A stretch of DNA of 53,552 nt, from NCBI GenBank assembly GCA_028287035.1, contig JAQBQL010000123.1, forward strand, positions 1 through 53,552, written 5' to 3'. The position numbers were made by a program, and so were the translations under genes. Under the pieces are notes generated by a model. The model saw only the letters and a list, made by a program, of their open reading frames with translations. It did not search any database and had not been told where the DNA came from. The DNA comes from Labilithrix sp. (GTDB lineage Bacteria; Myxococcota; Polyangia; Polyangiales; Polyangiaceae). This document shows, piece after piece, positions 42,600-50,963 of this stretch; positions within the stretch are counted from its first letter, which is position 1; each line of letters opens with the position of its first letter.

Positions 42600-43619
42600 T
42601 CAACGCAGCAGCGGCGCCACGACCTCGGCGGCCAGATGGCGCGTGAACAGCGTGGCCCCCGGCTCGCTCAGGTGGTCGCCGTCGACGAAATCGGTGCTCT
42701 CGATCCCGGGCGGCGCGTTCAGGTCGACGAACGGGACGCCCGCCTCGCCGGTGATTCGCTGCACGGTGGCGAGATACTCGGCATACGTGTGCGCCTCGTC
42801 GTGGAACCAATCGAGCTGCCGCGCCTGCGGAGCGCCGATGACGACGGGCTTGATGCCGGCGTCCTTCAGCACCGCGAGGGTCGCCGCGAAGTAGCGCGCG
42901 GCAAGCGGGCTCGGCTTTGCGCCCTTCGCCTTGTCCATCAGGTCGGCATAGCCAGGGGCGCGGCCCACCGCGCGCACGTTCTGCACCTGCGGGTCGACGC
43001 GCCCGCCGAGCGAGGTCCAGCCGCGGTCGCCGAAGGTCGCGGGGGGCGGCAGCGTCACCTCGAACACCGCGTGCTCGAGCTCGGTGCGCGTCGCGAGGAG
43101 CCGCGAGAAGCCGTAGGCGACGCTCGCGCCCGCCTCCTCGGTGTCGTCACGCCACGTCGAGCCGACGAGGAACGGCATGGCCGACGCGCTCACGGCGGGC
43201 GGAGTTCCCACCGTGCTGACCTTGTCGCAGCAGCTGAACGACGGCGGATTGAGCCCGATCACGAACACGCGCGGCGGCGGGTGGTGGCGCGCCGCCTTCA
43301 GCGCGACGATCAGGAACGTCGGCGTCGTGCCGGACGGGATACCGAAGTTGTAGGTCGTCGTGGCGAGTCCGGTCTTCTCCTGGATGGTCTCGGTCATCAC
43401 CCGGGGCATCACCCCGTGGAACATGCGCGAGTCGCCGGTGACGACGATGTCTCCGCCCTGCTGCTCGTAGTCGAGCGCCTTGGCGGTGATGATGTTGTTC
43501 TTCTTCACGCGGTCGTCGAGAAACGATCCGCGGTAATAGGCCTCGAGCCCGGCGAAGGTAGCGAGCGCCACCAGCACCGACACGAAGAAGGACTCGGCGC
43601 TGCGAACGGGCGTCGTCAT
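42600..43619 (-). CDS. SGNH-type envelope protein paired with MBOAT
   Basis: 339 residues from the ATG that overlaps the MBOAT stop (TGATG). It has an N-terminal membrane anchor (SFFVSVLVALATFAGLEAYY), block I DIVVTGDSRMFHG, and block V as DFVDGDHLSEPG, giving the Ser and Asp-His of an SGNH hydrolase/acetyltransferase. It belongs to the AlgJ/AlgX/DUF1574-like group that completes transfer of acyl groups to glycans on the periplasmic side, with the MBOAT upstream as donor. Coupling to the MBOAT supports this. The first gene of the window is a second protein of this kind. Confidence 0.82.
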   Translation of the reverse strand: MTTPVRSAESFFVSVLVALATFAGLEAYYRGSFLDDRVKKNNIITAKALDYEQQGGDIVVTGDSRMFHGVMPRVMTETIQEKTGLATTTYNFGIPSGTTPTFLIVALKAARHHPPPRVFVIGLNPPSFSCCDKVSTVGTPPAVSASAMPFLVGSTWRDDTEEAGASVAYGFSRLLATRTELEHAVFEVTLPPPATFGDRGWTSLGGRVDPQVQNVRAVGRAPGYADLMDKAKGAKPSPLAARYFAATLAVLKDAGIKPVVIGAPQARQLDWFHDEAHTYAEYLATVQRITGEAGVPFVDLNAPPGIESTDFVDGDHLSEPGATLFTRHLAAEVVAPLLR

Positions 43620-45007
43620 CAGAAGTAGAAGTAGATGAAGGTCGGCGACGTGCTCGCGAACGCGTAGAGCACGACCCCGATCGAGGCCCAGAACACGCCG
43701 CGCGCGGCCGCCGGCAGGAGATCGTTGGTGCGCTGACCGAGCCGCACCGCGCCCGCCACGTGGAGGAGCACGACCGCCGCGAGATAGAGCTCGGTGACCT
43801 GCAGCACCTTGGGAGCCCGCCACCCCGCCGCCGGCCAGGCGCGCGGGATCCGGCCCAGCACCGCGATGGCGTCGTGGAAGGTGACCGCCCGGAAGAACAC
43901 CCACCCGATCATGACGAGCACCAGCGTGCAGGCGGTCGCGAAGATCTGGTAGCCGAGCCCGGCCCGGAGCGACTGCCAGGCCGCCGAGCTCCTGGTCCGC
44001 TCGAGATGCAGCTTGTGCAGCGCGAGGAGGACGCCGTGGTACGCGCCCCAGATCACGAACGTGATCCGCGCGCCGTGCCACAGCCCGCCGAGCGTCATCG
44101 TGAGGAACAGGTTGCGGTAGGTGGCGAAGCGACCGCCCCGGTTCCCGCCGAGCGAGATGTAGAGGTAGTCGCGCAGCCAGCGCGAGAGCGTCATGTGCCA
44201 GCGCCGCCAGAACTCGGTGATCGACCTGCTCAGGTACGGATAGTCGAAGTTCTCGGGGAGCTCGAACCCGAGCAGCGTCGAGCCGCCGCGCGCGATGTCC
44301 GTGTAGCCCGAGAAATCGCAGAAGATCTGGCCGGTGTAGGCGAGGACACCGAACGCGAGCTCCACCGAGTTGAACGTGGCGGGCGCCTTGAACACCGCGT
44401 CGGCGTAGCCGCCCAGGTTGTCGGCGAGGACCATCTTCTTCACGAAGCCGGTGAGCATCACGAACATACCGGCGATCGCCCGGTTGCCGTCGAACGGCTG
44501 CGGGTCACGGAGCTGCGGAAGGAGCTCGGACGCGCGCACGATGGGGCCGGCGATGAGGTGCGGGAAGTAAGAGACGTAGAGCGCGAACTCGGGGAGCGTC
44601 TTCGCGCCCGGGTCGCCCCGATACACGTCGACGACGTAGCTCACCATCTCGAAGACATAGAACGAGATGCCGAGCGGCAGCGGCAGCTGCGTCACGTGGA
44701 GACCCGGCACGAACGAGGCGAAGAACGCGACGTACTTGAACGTCGCGAGCGTGCCGAGCAGGACCACGATCGCGCCGGTCACGATCGCCTTCCGCCCCGT
44801 CTCGCGGGTGCGGAGGAGGACGCCCGCGCCGTACGTGAAGAGCGTCAGCGCACCCAGCAGCACCGCGAGCTTCCACCCCCAGGTCAGGTAGAACGCGACG
44901 CTGGCGGCGAGGAGGACGCCGCGCGTGAACCGCAGCGGGAGGAGATAACGGAGCGGGAGGACGAGCCCGAAGAAGAAGAGCGCGAACGCGTAGCCCGTGA
45001 AGCCCAC
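43619..45007 (-). CDS. MBOAT-family membrane O-acyltransferase
   Basis: 462 residues from a GTG. It has about eleven helices and the MBOAT signatures RSITEFWRRWHMTLSRWLRD, SLGGNRGG and GGLWHGARITF with the putative catalytic His. It probably moves acetyl groups onto an exported glycan with the coupled SGNH protein. Compared with the MBOAT at 1867-3357, the core motifs match but the termini differ, so these are two separate O-acylation systems rather than a recent duplicate. The gene follows the Gfo/Idh gene by 13 bases. Confidence 0.92.
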   Translation of the reverse strand: MGFTGYAFALFFFGLVLPLRYLLPLRFTRGVLLAASVAFYLTWGWKLAVLLGALTLFTYGAGVLLRTRETGRKAIVTGAIVVLLGTLATFKYVAFFASFVPGLHVTQLPLPLGISFYVFEMVSYVVDVYRGDPGAKTLPEFALYVSYFPHLIAGPIVRASELLPQLRDPQPFDGNRAIAGMFVMLTGFVKKMVLADNLGGYADAVFKAPATFNSVELAFGVLAYTGQIFCDFSGYTDIARGGSTLLGFELPENFDYPYLSRSITEFWRRWHMTLSRWLRDYLYISLGGNRGGRFATYRNLFLTMTLGGLWHGARITFVIWGAYHGVLLALHKLHLERTRSSAAWQSLRAGLGYQIFATACTLVLVMIGWVFFRAVTFHDAIAVLGRIPRAWPAAGWRAPKVLQVTELYLAAVVLLHVAGAVRLGQRTNDLLPAAARGVFWASIGVVLYAFASTSPTFIYFYF

Positions 45008-45020
45008 TGGACCGTGCTCG

Positions 45021-46070
45021 TCAGACCCACTCGTCGGTCGCCGCGGGAAGGCCTTCCTGCGGCGCGACCGGAACCGGGCGCGAGCGCGCGTTCTCGACGT
45101 GAACGGCGCGCTCCGCGAGGAGGACCGCGGCGAGCGCGTCGCTCCCCATGCACAGCTCGCCCACCTCGCCGTCGACGAGGTAGCTGCGGAACTGGGTGAG
45201 CTGCGCGCGGAGCGGCTCCTCCTTGCGGACGCCGAACTGGATGCGGTCGGTCGACCGGTACACGTCCTGGAGCGCGGCGAACCCGGTGTTCGGGGGCTCG
45301 CTCTCCTTGAGCAGGCTGCCGCCGAACAGCTCGCAGGTCTGGAGCATGTAATCGACGAAGCAGACGCCGCGGGTGCCGGTCACGCGGATGGTGCGGATCT
45401 TGGTGGGCGTGACCCAGTTGACGTGGACCGTGGCGCTCGCGCCGGCGCCCGACGCGAGGAAGATCTCGGCGGTGTCGAACACGCCTTCCCGGTACGTGAC
45501 GTGGCACATCGAGTGCTCGAGCCGCACCGGACCGACCAGCATGCGCAGGACGTCGATGTCGTGCACCGCGAGGTCCAGGATGACGTTGTTGCCGGCCAGC
45601 ACGGTGTCCGGATAGCCGCCGATGCGCGTGAACGCGATGTGGATCGGAGTGCCGAGGAATCCCGCCTTCATCAGCTCGCGCAGCTTGCGGACCGCGGGGT
45701 TGAAGCGCTCGACGTGGCCGACGACGAGCTTGATGCCTGCGGCCTGCGCCGCCTCGAGCAGCTCGCGGCCCTGCGCGAACGTGCTCGCGATGGGCTTCTC
45801 GACGAGCAGGTGCTTGCCGAGGCCGACCAGGGTCATGCCGAGGGCATGGTGCGAAGCGGTGGGCGTGGCGATGACCGCCGCGTCGTACGCGAGGTCGCCG
45901 AGCTCCTCGAGGCTGCGCGCGAACCGGATCGAGCCGAGGTCGGACGGCGGGGTCGCCTTGCCGTCCACGACTGCGACCAGCTCGAAGCCGGGCGTCTCGC
46001 GCAGGACGCGCAGGTGGTTCTTCCCCATGCGTCCGATGCCGAACAGGACAACTCTGGTATTGGCGGCCAT
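45021..46070 (-). CDS. Gfo/Idh/MocA sugar dehydrogenase (WlbA/GnnA-like)
   Basis: 349 residues. NAD-binding VVLFGIGRMGKNHLRVL at the N-terminus, the family EKP motif in HLLVEKPIAS, and HVERFNPAV and DLAVHDIDVLRML of the catalytic domain. WlbA/WbpB and GnnA oxidise C3 of UDP-GlcNAc or its uronic acid; the ketone is then aminated by a DegT enzyme, and one is encoded at 47882. The exact substrate cannot be read from sequence. It lies in a minus-strand run of glycan genes, 50 bases after the UPF0104-type gene. Confidence 0.87.
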   Translation of the reverse strand: MAANTRVVLFGIGRMGKNHLRVLRETPGFELVAVVDGKATPPSDLGSIRFARSLEELGDLAYDAAVIATPTASHHALGMTLVGLGKHLLVEKPIASTFAQGRELLEAAQAAGIKLVVGHVERFNPAVRKLRELMKAGFLGTPIHIAFTRIGGYPDTVLAGNNVILDLAVHDIDVLRMLVGPVRLEHSMCHVTYREGVFDTAEIFLASGAGASATVHVNWVTPTKIRTIRVTGTRGVCFVDYMLQTCELFGGSLLKESEPPNTGFAALQDVYRSTDRIQFGVRKEEPLRAQLTQFRSYLVDGEVGELCMGSDALAAVLLAERAVHVENARSRPVPVAPQEGLPAATDEWV

Positions 46071-46120
46071 TCGGGTGCGCCGGTTATAGTGCCAAGCCGC
46101 CGGGCGCGCCAGCCACTGTC

Positions 46121-47122
46121 CTACTCGGCGGCCACGTCGGTCTCGGCCTCGGTCGGCAGCGCGTGACTGCGCTTCAGCGTCAGGTAGGGGAACACCCCGA
46201 GGAGCGCGGGCGCGAGCTGCATCACGAGGTAGGCGTTGAACACCGATGCGCCGCCGGTGAGGCCGATCATCGTGAAAAGGCGATCGAAGGCCACGTGCCC
46301 CACGCCGATGCCGCCCGGCGAGATCGGCAGGATGAGGGTGAGCAGCCCGATCGGGAAGACGCTCGCGATCGACGAGAACGGCACGTCCTGCGCGGTGATG
46401 GCCAGGGTCAGGGCGGTGAAGAAGAGCATCGCCATCGCGTGGACGCCCATCGAGAGCAGCACCGCGAAGGCGAGGTTCTTCGGGCCGGCCGACACGAGCC
46501 GCGCCGAGGCGACGAGCATGCTGGCGAGGCGGGCCGGGCGCGAGCTCCCGCGCGTCCAGCGCTCCAGGCGGTCGCCGAGGACGCGCACGAGCACGATGCC
46601 GGCGGTCGGACCGGCCACCGTCACCACCGCGAGCGCCGCCACGGCCAGCGAGGGATCGCGGAGCTTCGGGTCGTGCCACAGGCCGCGCGCGGCGATGACG
46701 ATGCCGGCGAACAGGACGAGCGCGCCGAGGCCGAGGAGACGCTCGAGGAACACGATGAGGAACACGGTGGGCCGCATGGCGGGCGCCGCCTCGCGCGCCG
46801 CGTACCCGGACTTCACGAGGTCGCCGCCGACGTTGCCGGGGATCGCCGTGTTGAAGAACACCGACGTCGCCTGGAGCTGCACCGCGCGCCAGTAGGGGAT
46901 GCGCACGTGGGCGAGCCGCAGCAGGACGCTCCAGCGCAGCGCGCCGGCGAAGATGCTGACGACGAAGAGCGCGAGCCCCGCGGCAAGGAGGAGGGGCCGA
47001 GCGAGCAGGACGCCGAGCGACCGCGGATCGAGCGCCCCGGAGCGGAGCAGCCACGCGACGAGCGCGGCCGCGAGCAGCACCTTGGCGGCGAGGATCACCC
47101 GGGTGCGCAGCGCCGAGCTCAC
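46121..47122 (-). CDS. UPF0104/LPG-synthase-TM-type membrane protein
   Basis: 333 residues from a GTG that overlaps the GT2 stop (GTGA). It has about eight hydrophobic segments and the family motifs SVFFNTAIPGNVGGDLVKSG, FLERLLGLGALV and LPISPGGIGVGHVAFDRL. It corresponds to the membrane half of lysyl-phosphatidylglycerol synthase and to AglD-like proteins, which are linked to lipid or lipid-linked sugar flipping. Coupling to a GT2 enzyme that resembles polyprenyl-phosphate glycosyltransferases fits a role in lipid-linked sugar supply. Confidence 0.85.
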   Translation of the reverse strand: MSSALRTRVILAAKVLLAAALVAWLLRSGALDPRSLGVLLARPLLLAAGLALFVVSIFAGALRWSVLLRLAHVRIPYWRAVQLQATSVFFNTAIPGNVGGDLVKSGYAAREAAPAMRPTVFLIVFLERLLGLGALVLFAGIVIAARGLWHDPKLRDPSLAVAALAVVTVAGPTAGIVLVRVLGDRLERWTRGSSRPARLASMLVASARLVSAGPKNLAFAVLLSMGVHAMAMLFFTALTLAITAQDVPFSSIASVFPIGLLTLILPISPGGIGVGHVAFDRLFTMIGLTGGASVFNAYLVMQLAPALLGVFPYLTLKRSHALPTEAETDVAAE

Positions 47123-47829
47123 GACCGGGCCTCGTCGCGAAGCGCCTTCCACACGCGCGCCACGTCGTGGAGCGAGCGGAGCATGAGCCGCGGGTTCACG
47201 CCGCGCGTCACCCCGTGGCGGCGCGGCGCGACCTCCACCGCGATGCCCGTGATGCGGTAGCCGGCGCGTTCGGCGCGCACGAGCCGCTCGGCCTCGCTGA
47301 AGGGCGTGGTCGAGACGAGCGGGAAGCGCGTGATGATCTCGCGGCGCGTCAGCTTCACCGAGCCCGCGTCGTAGGTGGTCGTCCCGAAGAGGACGCGCGG
47401 CAGCAGGTTGAACCCCCACGAGACGAGCGCCCGCACCGGGCCGTAGGGCTTGTTGGTGCGGTTCGTGACGATGACGTCGTGATCCCGGGTCAGCGGCAGC
47501 ATCCGGAAGAGGAGCCGCGTGTCCCACTGGCGGTCGGTGGAGTTGAGGAACACGAAGTCCTTCCGCGCCGCCGCGTACAGGTCCTCGAACGTCACGAAGA
47601 TCCCGCGATTCACCTCGTGGGTGAGCACGCGCAGGCCCGGGATCCGCGGCACGAGCCCGGCGATGATCTCGGCGGTGCGGTCGGTCGAGCAGTCGTTGCA
47701 GACGAGGATCTCGTAGTCGAGCCCGGAAGGCGCGAGCAGCTCGTGCGCCTCGGTCAGGACGTCCGCGATCGTCTCCTCCTCGTTGTAACAAGGGAAACAC
47801 ACGGACACGCTGGGCAAGGGCTCACCCAT
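47119..47829 (-). CDS. Family 2 glycosyltransferase, polyprenyl-phosphate type
   Basis: 236 residues. It opens with the GT2 pattern VSVCFPCYNEEETI and VCNDCSTDRTAEI. The metal-binding DXD region reads FLNSTDRQWD: the first Asp of the usual DSD/DAD is Ser, so metal binding may differ. It has no C-terminal membrane helices of its own, but the next gene is an overlapping membrane protein. Such pairs attach a sugar to undecaprenyl phosphate for later transfer by GT-C enzymes, of which this window has up to three candidates. Divergent from the DegT gene. Confidence 0.85.
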   Translation of the reverse strand: MGEPLPSVSVCFPCYNEEETIADVLTEAHELLAPSGLDYEILVCNDCSTDRTAEIIAGLVPRIPGLRVLTHEVNRGIFVTFEDLYAAARKDFVFLNSTDRQWDTRLLFRMLPLTRDHDVIVTNRTNKPYGPVRALVSWGFNLLPRVLFGTTTYDAGSVKLTRREIITRFPLVSTTPFSEAERLVRAERAGYRITGIAVEVAPRRHGVTRGVNPRLMLRSLHDVARVWKALRDEARS

Positions 47830-47881
47830 GCGAGGGGCTTACCACGTGTGGACGGGGATCCTGTGGTACTTTGCGGCCCCC

Positions 47882-49012
47882 ATGGCGGTGCCCTTCATCG
47901 ACCTCACACGCATCCTGCACGTCCATCCGCGCCTCCGCGAGGACGTGCTCGCCGACTGGACCGCGTGCCTCGACCGGTGCGAGTTCGTGGGCGGCCCGCG
48001 CGTCGCCGCCGTCGAGAAGAAGCTCGCGAGCGTCCTCGGCGCGCCGCACGTCGTGGCGTGCGCGAACGGCACCGACGCGCTCCTCGTCGCCCTGCAGGCA
48101 GTGGGCGTGAAGCGCGGCATGAAGGTGGCCCTCCCGAACCTCACCTTCTGGGCGACGTTCGAGGCGGTCGCCCTGCTGGGCGCGACCCCGGTGCTCGTCG
48201 ACATCGATCCCGACGACCTCCACATCAGCCTCGACGAGCTGCGCGCCGCGCACGACGCGCACCGCTTCGATGCGCTGCTGCTCGTCCATCTCTTCGGCTG
48301 GACGTCCGGGCGGTACGCGGAGATCCGTGCATTCTGCAAGGAGCGCAACATCGCCATCGTCGAGGACGGCGCGCAGTGCTTCGGCGTCGAGGCGTACGGC
48401 GAGCCGATCCTCGCGAAGGCCGACGTGGCGACGCTCTCGTTCTACCCGGCGAAGGTCGTCGGCGGCGCCATGGACGGCGGCGCGATCACCATGCAATCGA
48501 CCGAGCACGAGACGTTTCTCCGCTCGATCTGCAACCACGGCCGGTCCGACCACTACTCGTACGCGCACGTCGGCTGGAACTCGCGGATGGGCGGGCTCCA
48601 GGCCTCGTTCCTGGCGCGCGTCCTCGAGCACGTCCCCGAGATCCTCGCCTCGCGGCGCGAGACCGCCGCCTACTACCGCGAGCGCCTCGTGGCGGAGGGC
48701 AAGGGCCGGGTCCGCGTGTACGGACCGCCGCCCGGCATCACCGAGAACGGCTACCTCAACGTCATCAGCGTCCCCGGCAAGCGCGGTCCGGAGGTCATCG
48801 AGGCCCTGAAGGCGGCGGGCATCGGCGCCGCGCGCACCTACCCCGAGACGATGGACGTGCAGCCGCCCGCCCGCGAGGCCGGCGCGATCACGCACGGTGA
48901 CCTGAAGCACTCGCGCGCCTTCTGCGAGAACGTCGTCAACCTGCCGCTCTTCTACGGCATGCGTCCGGACGAGCGCGAGGCCGCGGCCTCGGCCCTCCTC
49001 GCGACCCTCTGA
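47882..49012 (+). CDS. DegT/DnrJ/EryC1 sugar aminotransferase
   Basis: 376 residues from the ATG at 47882. PLP-dependent, with CANGTDALLVALQA, VEDGAQCFG and the PLP lysine in SFYPAKVVGGAMDGGAI. Family members (WbpE, GnnB) aminate 3-keto nucleotide sugars with glutamate. The Gfo/Idh dehydrogenase that would make the ketone is encoded on the opposite strand 1.8 kb away. It starts the plus-strand run to the YfhO-like, LpxD-like and deacetylase-like genes. An upstream in-frame ATG at 47828 lies in the divergent promoter and is less likely. Confidence 0.9.
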   Translation: MAVPFIDLTRILHVHPRLREDVLADWTACLDRCEFVGGPRVAAVEKKLASVLGAPHVVACANGTDALLVALQAVGVKRGMKVALPNLTFWATFEAVALLGATPVLVDIDPDDLHISLDELRAAHDAHRFDALLLVHLFGWTSGRYAEIRAFCKERNIAIVEDGAQCFGVEAYGEPILAKADVATLSFYPAKVVGGAMDGGAITMQSTEHETFLRSICNHGRSDHYSYAHVGWNSRMGGLQASFLARVLEHVPEILASRRETAAYYRERLVAEGKGRVRVYGPPPGITENGYLNVISVPGKRGPEVIEALKAAGIGAARTYPETMDVQPPAREAGAITHGDLKHSRAFCENVVNLPLFYGMRPDEREAAASALLATL

Positions 49013-49019
49013 GCGAGCC

Positions 49020-50963
49020 GTGGGGGACCCGAGCTCGAAGCGCCGGAGCCCGGCCCGGCGGGTCCTCGCGGCGGTCCGCGGCTTCTTCGCCCTGGCCGAC
49101 GCGCCGGGGACCAACCCGCTCTTCGATCGCACGAAGCGGTGGACCGATCGCCTCGCCGACGTCATGCTGCTGCGGCTCGTCCTGTGGCTGGCCATCGCCG
49201 CGTGGCTCCACCAGGGCGTCCTCACCGACGCCTTCAAGGTGGCCGAGTGGATGGACGAGCACCAGTTCATCTCGTGGGAGACCTCCGACCGCGAGACGCT
49301 CCTCCGCTTCGGTCAGCTGCCCGCGTGGAATCCCTACTGGTGCGGGGGCACGGTCGGCATCGCGGCGCCCGAGGACCCGTTCCTGGGGCCCGACTTCCTC
49401 CTCCGGCTCGTCTTCGGCGTCCTGAACGGGCGGCGGCTCGCGCTGCTGCTGCTCGTGGTGATGGGCTTCGAGGGCACCTACCGCCTCTGCCGCCGGCTCG
49501 ACGCCACGGTGATGGCGGCGGCGTTCGGGGCGGTGGTGTACGGCGCGTGCGACCGCTTCGTGCCGTTCGTGCACGACGGCTGGATCAACTTCCTCGGCTT
49601 CGAGCTCGTGCCGTGGGTGCTCCTCTGCTTCCTGAAGGGGCTCGAGTCCTGGCGGTGGCGGCTGCTCGGCGGGTTCTTCTTCGCGTGGATCGTGCTCTCC
49701 GCGGGCACGTACACGACGCCCTTCACGCTCCTCGCGCTCGCGTACCTGACGTTCGCGCTCAGCCTCCGCGGGCTCTTCGCGACCAGCGCTCCAGGCACCG
49801 GACGGCGGTGGCTCACCCCGTGGGTCGTGTCGCTGACCATCGGCCTCGTCGCGCTCGGGCTCGCGTTCGGGAAGCTGCTGCCGACGCTGCACTTCCTGCG
49901 GCAGTTCCCGCGCATCTTCACGCCGGTCGAGGCGAACAGCGCGGCGACGCTCCTGCAGACGCTCGTGACCCGGTACGACGTCGTGCTCCTGCTGGCGCTC
50001 GTCGGGCTGCTCGCTCTCGATGCGGCGGCGGCCCTCGCGGTCGGCGGCCTGCTCCTCTTCTTCGTGCTCGCGATGGGGGACTTTGGCGCGTGGTCGCCCT
50101 TCCACCTCCTCAAATCGCTGCCCATCTTCTCGCAGCTGCGGTTCCCGGACCGGTACCTCGTCATGGTGGTGCTCTTCGCGGCGGTCGCCGCGGCGCGCGG
50201 GATCACGCGGCTCGAGGAGCTCCTGCCGGCGGCGGTAGCGCGCGCGTGGCACGGGGCGCGGGCGTGGCGCAGAAAGGCGCCGCGTCCGGTGCCGCCGACG
50301 CTCCGCTGGCTCGCGACCGGCCTCGCGGCGTTCGCCGCCTACGCTGCGCTGAACGGGCGCCTCGAGACGGTCGCCACGAGCGGCCGGATCCTCAAGGACA
50401 CGATCTACGTCGAGGAGAGCGCGCGGCCGATGGATCAGCCGTTCCGCCAGAGCCGCGGCAACCGTCGCGACGCGCACGTGTTCGCCGCCGCGAATCTCGG
50501 CTCGATCAACTGCTTCGCGGGTAACCCGCTCCCCGAGTCCCCACGGCTGCGCGCGGATCTCCCGCAGGAGGAGTACCCGGCCGACCCCGCGAAGGCGACG
50601 GTCACGCGCCGCTCGTGGACGCCCAACGAGATCACCCTCGAGGTCGACGCGAAGGAGCCCACCACGATCTTCGTGAACCAGAACTGGGCGCCGGAGTGGC
50701 GCGCCAGCGTCGGCACCGTGAAGAACGTCGAGCAGCTCCTCGCGGTGGACGTCCCCGCCGGCAAGAACGTGGTGGTCGTCACGTTCGCCGACCGCATGTT
50801 GACGATCTGCCTGCTCGTCTCGGCGGTGAGCTTCCTGCTGCTCTTGCTCGTGCTCGTCCGCGAGCTGGCGGCGTGGCTGCGTGCCGAGCGCGTGCGCTGG
50901 GAGACGCTGCCCACGTGGCCCGACGAGCTGCCGAACGACGAAGGAGACGAGCATGCGAAGTAG
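49020..50963 (+). CDS. YfhO-like membrane protein (putative GT-C), paralogue of 30204-32522
   Basis: 647 residues from a GTG. About eleven membrane helices; the first loop has FGQLPAWNPYWCGGTVGIAA, and the periplasmic part has PFRQSRGNRRDAH and FVNQNWAPEWRASVG. These blocks match the larger protein at 30204-32522, so the two are paralogues; this one ends with a final membrane helix and a short acidic tail, without the other's extra domain. It probably uses a lipid-linked sugar on the outer face of the inner membrane. It overlaps the next gene by 11 bases. Confidence 0.8.
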   Translation: MGDPSSKRRSPARRVLAAVRGFFALADAPGTNPLFDRTKRWTDRLADVMLLRLVLWLAIAAWLHQGVLTDAFKVAEWMDEHQFISWETSDRETLLRFGQLPAWNPYWCGGTVGIAAPEDPFLGPDFLLRLVFGVLNGRRLALLLLVVMGFEGTYRLCRRLDATVMAAAFGAVVYGACDRFVPFVHDGWINFLGFELVPWVLLCFLKGLESWRWRLLGGFFFAWIVLSAGTYTTPFTLLALAYLTFALSLRGLFATSAPGTGRRWLTPWVVSLTIGLVALGLAFGKLLPTLHFLRQFPRIFTPVEANSAATLLQTLVTRYDVVLLLALVGLLALDAAAALAVGGLLLFFVLAMGDFGAWSPFHLLKSLPIFSQLRFPDRYLVMVVLFAAVAAARGITRLEELLPAAVARAWHGARAWRRKAPRPVPPTLRWLATGLAAFAAYAALNGRLETVATSGRILKDTIYVEESARPMDQPFRQSRGNRRDAHVFAAANLGSINCFAGNPLPESPRLRADLPQEEYPADPAKATVTRRSWTPNEITLEVDAKEPTTIFVNQNWAPEWRASVGTVKNVEQLLAVDVPAGKNVVVVTFADRMLTICLLVSAVSFLLLLLVLVRELAAWLRAERVRWETLPTWPDELPNDEGDEHAK

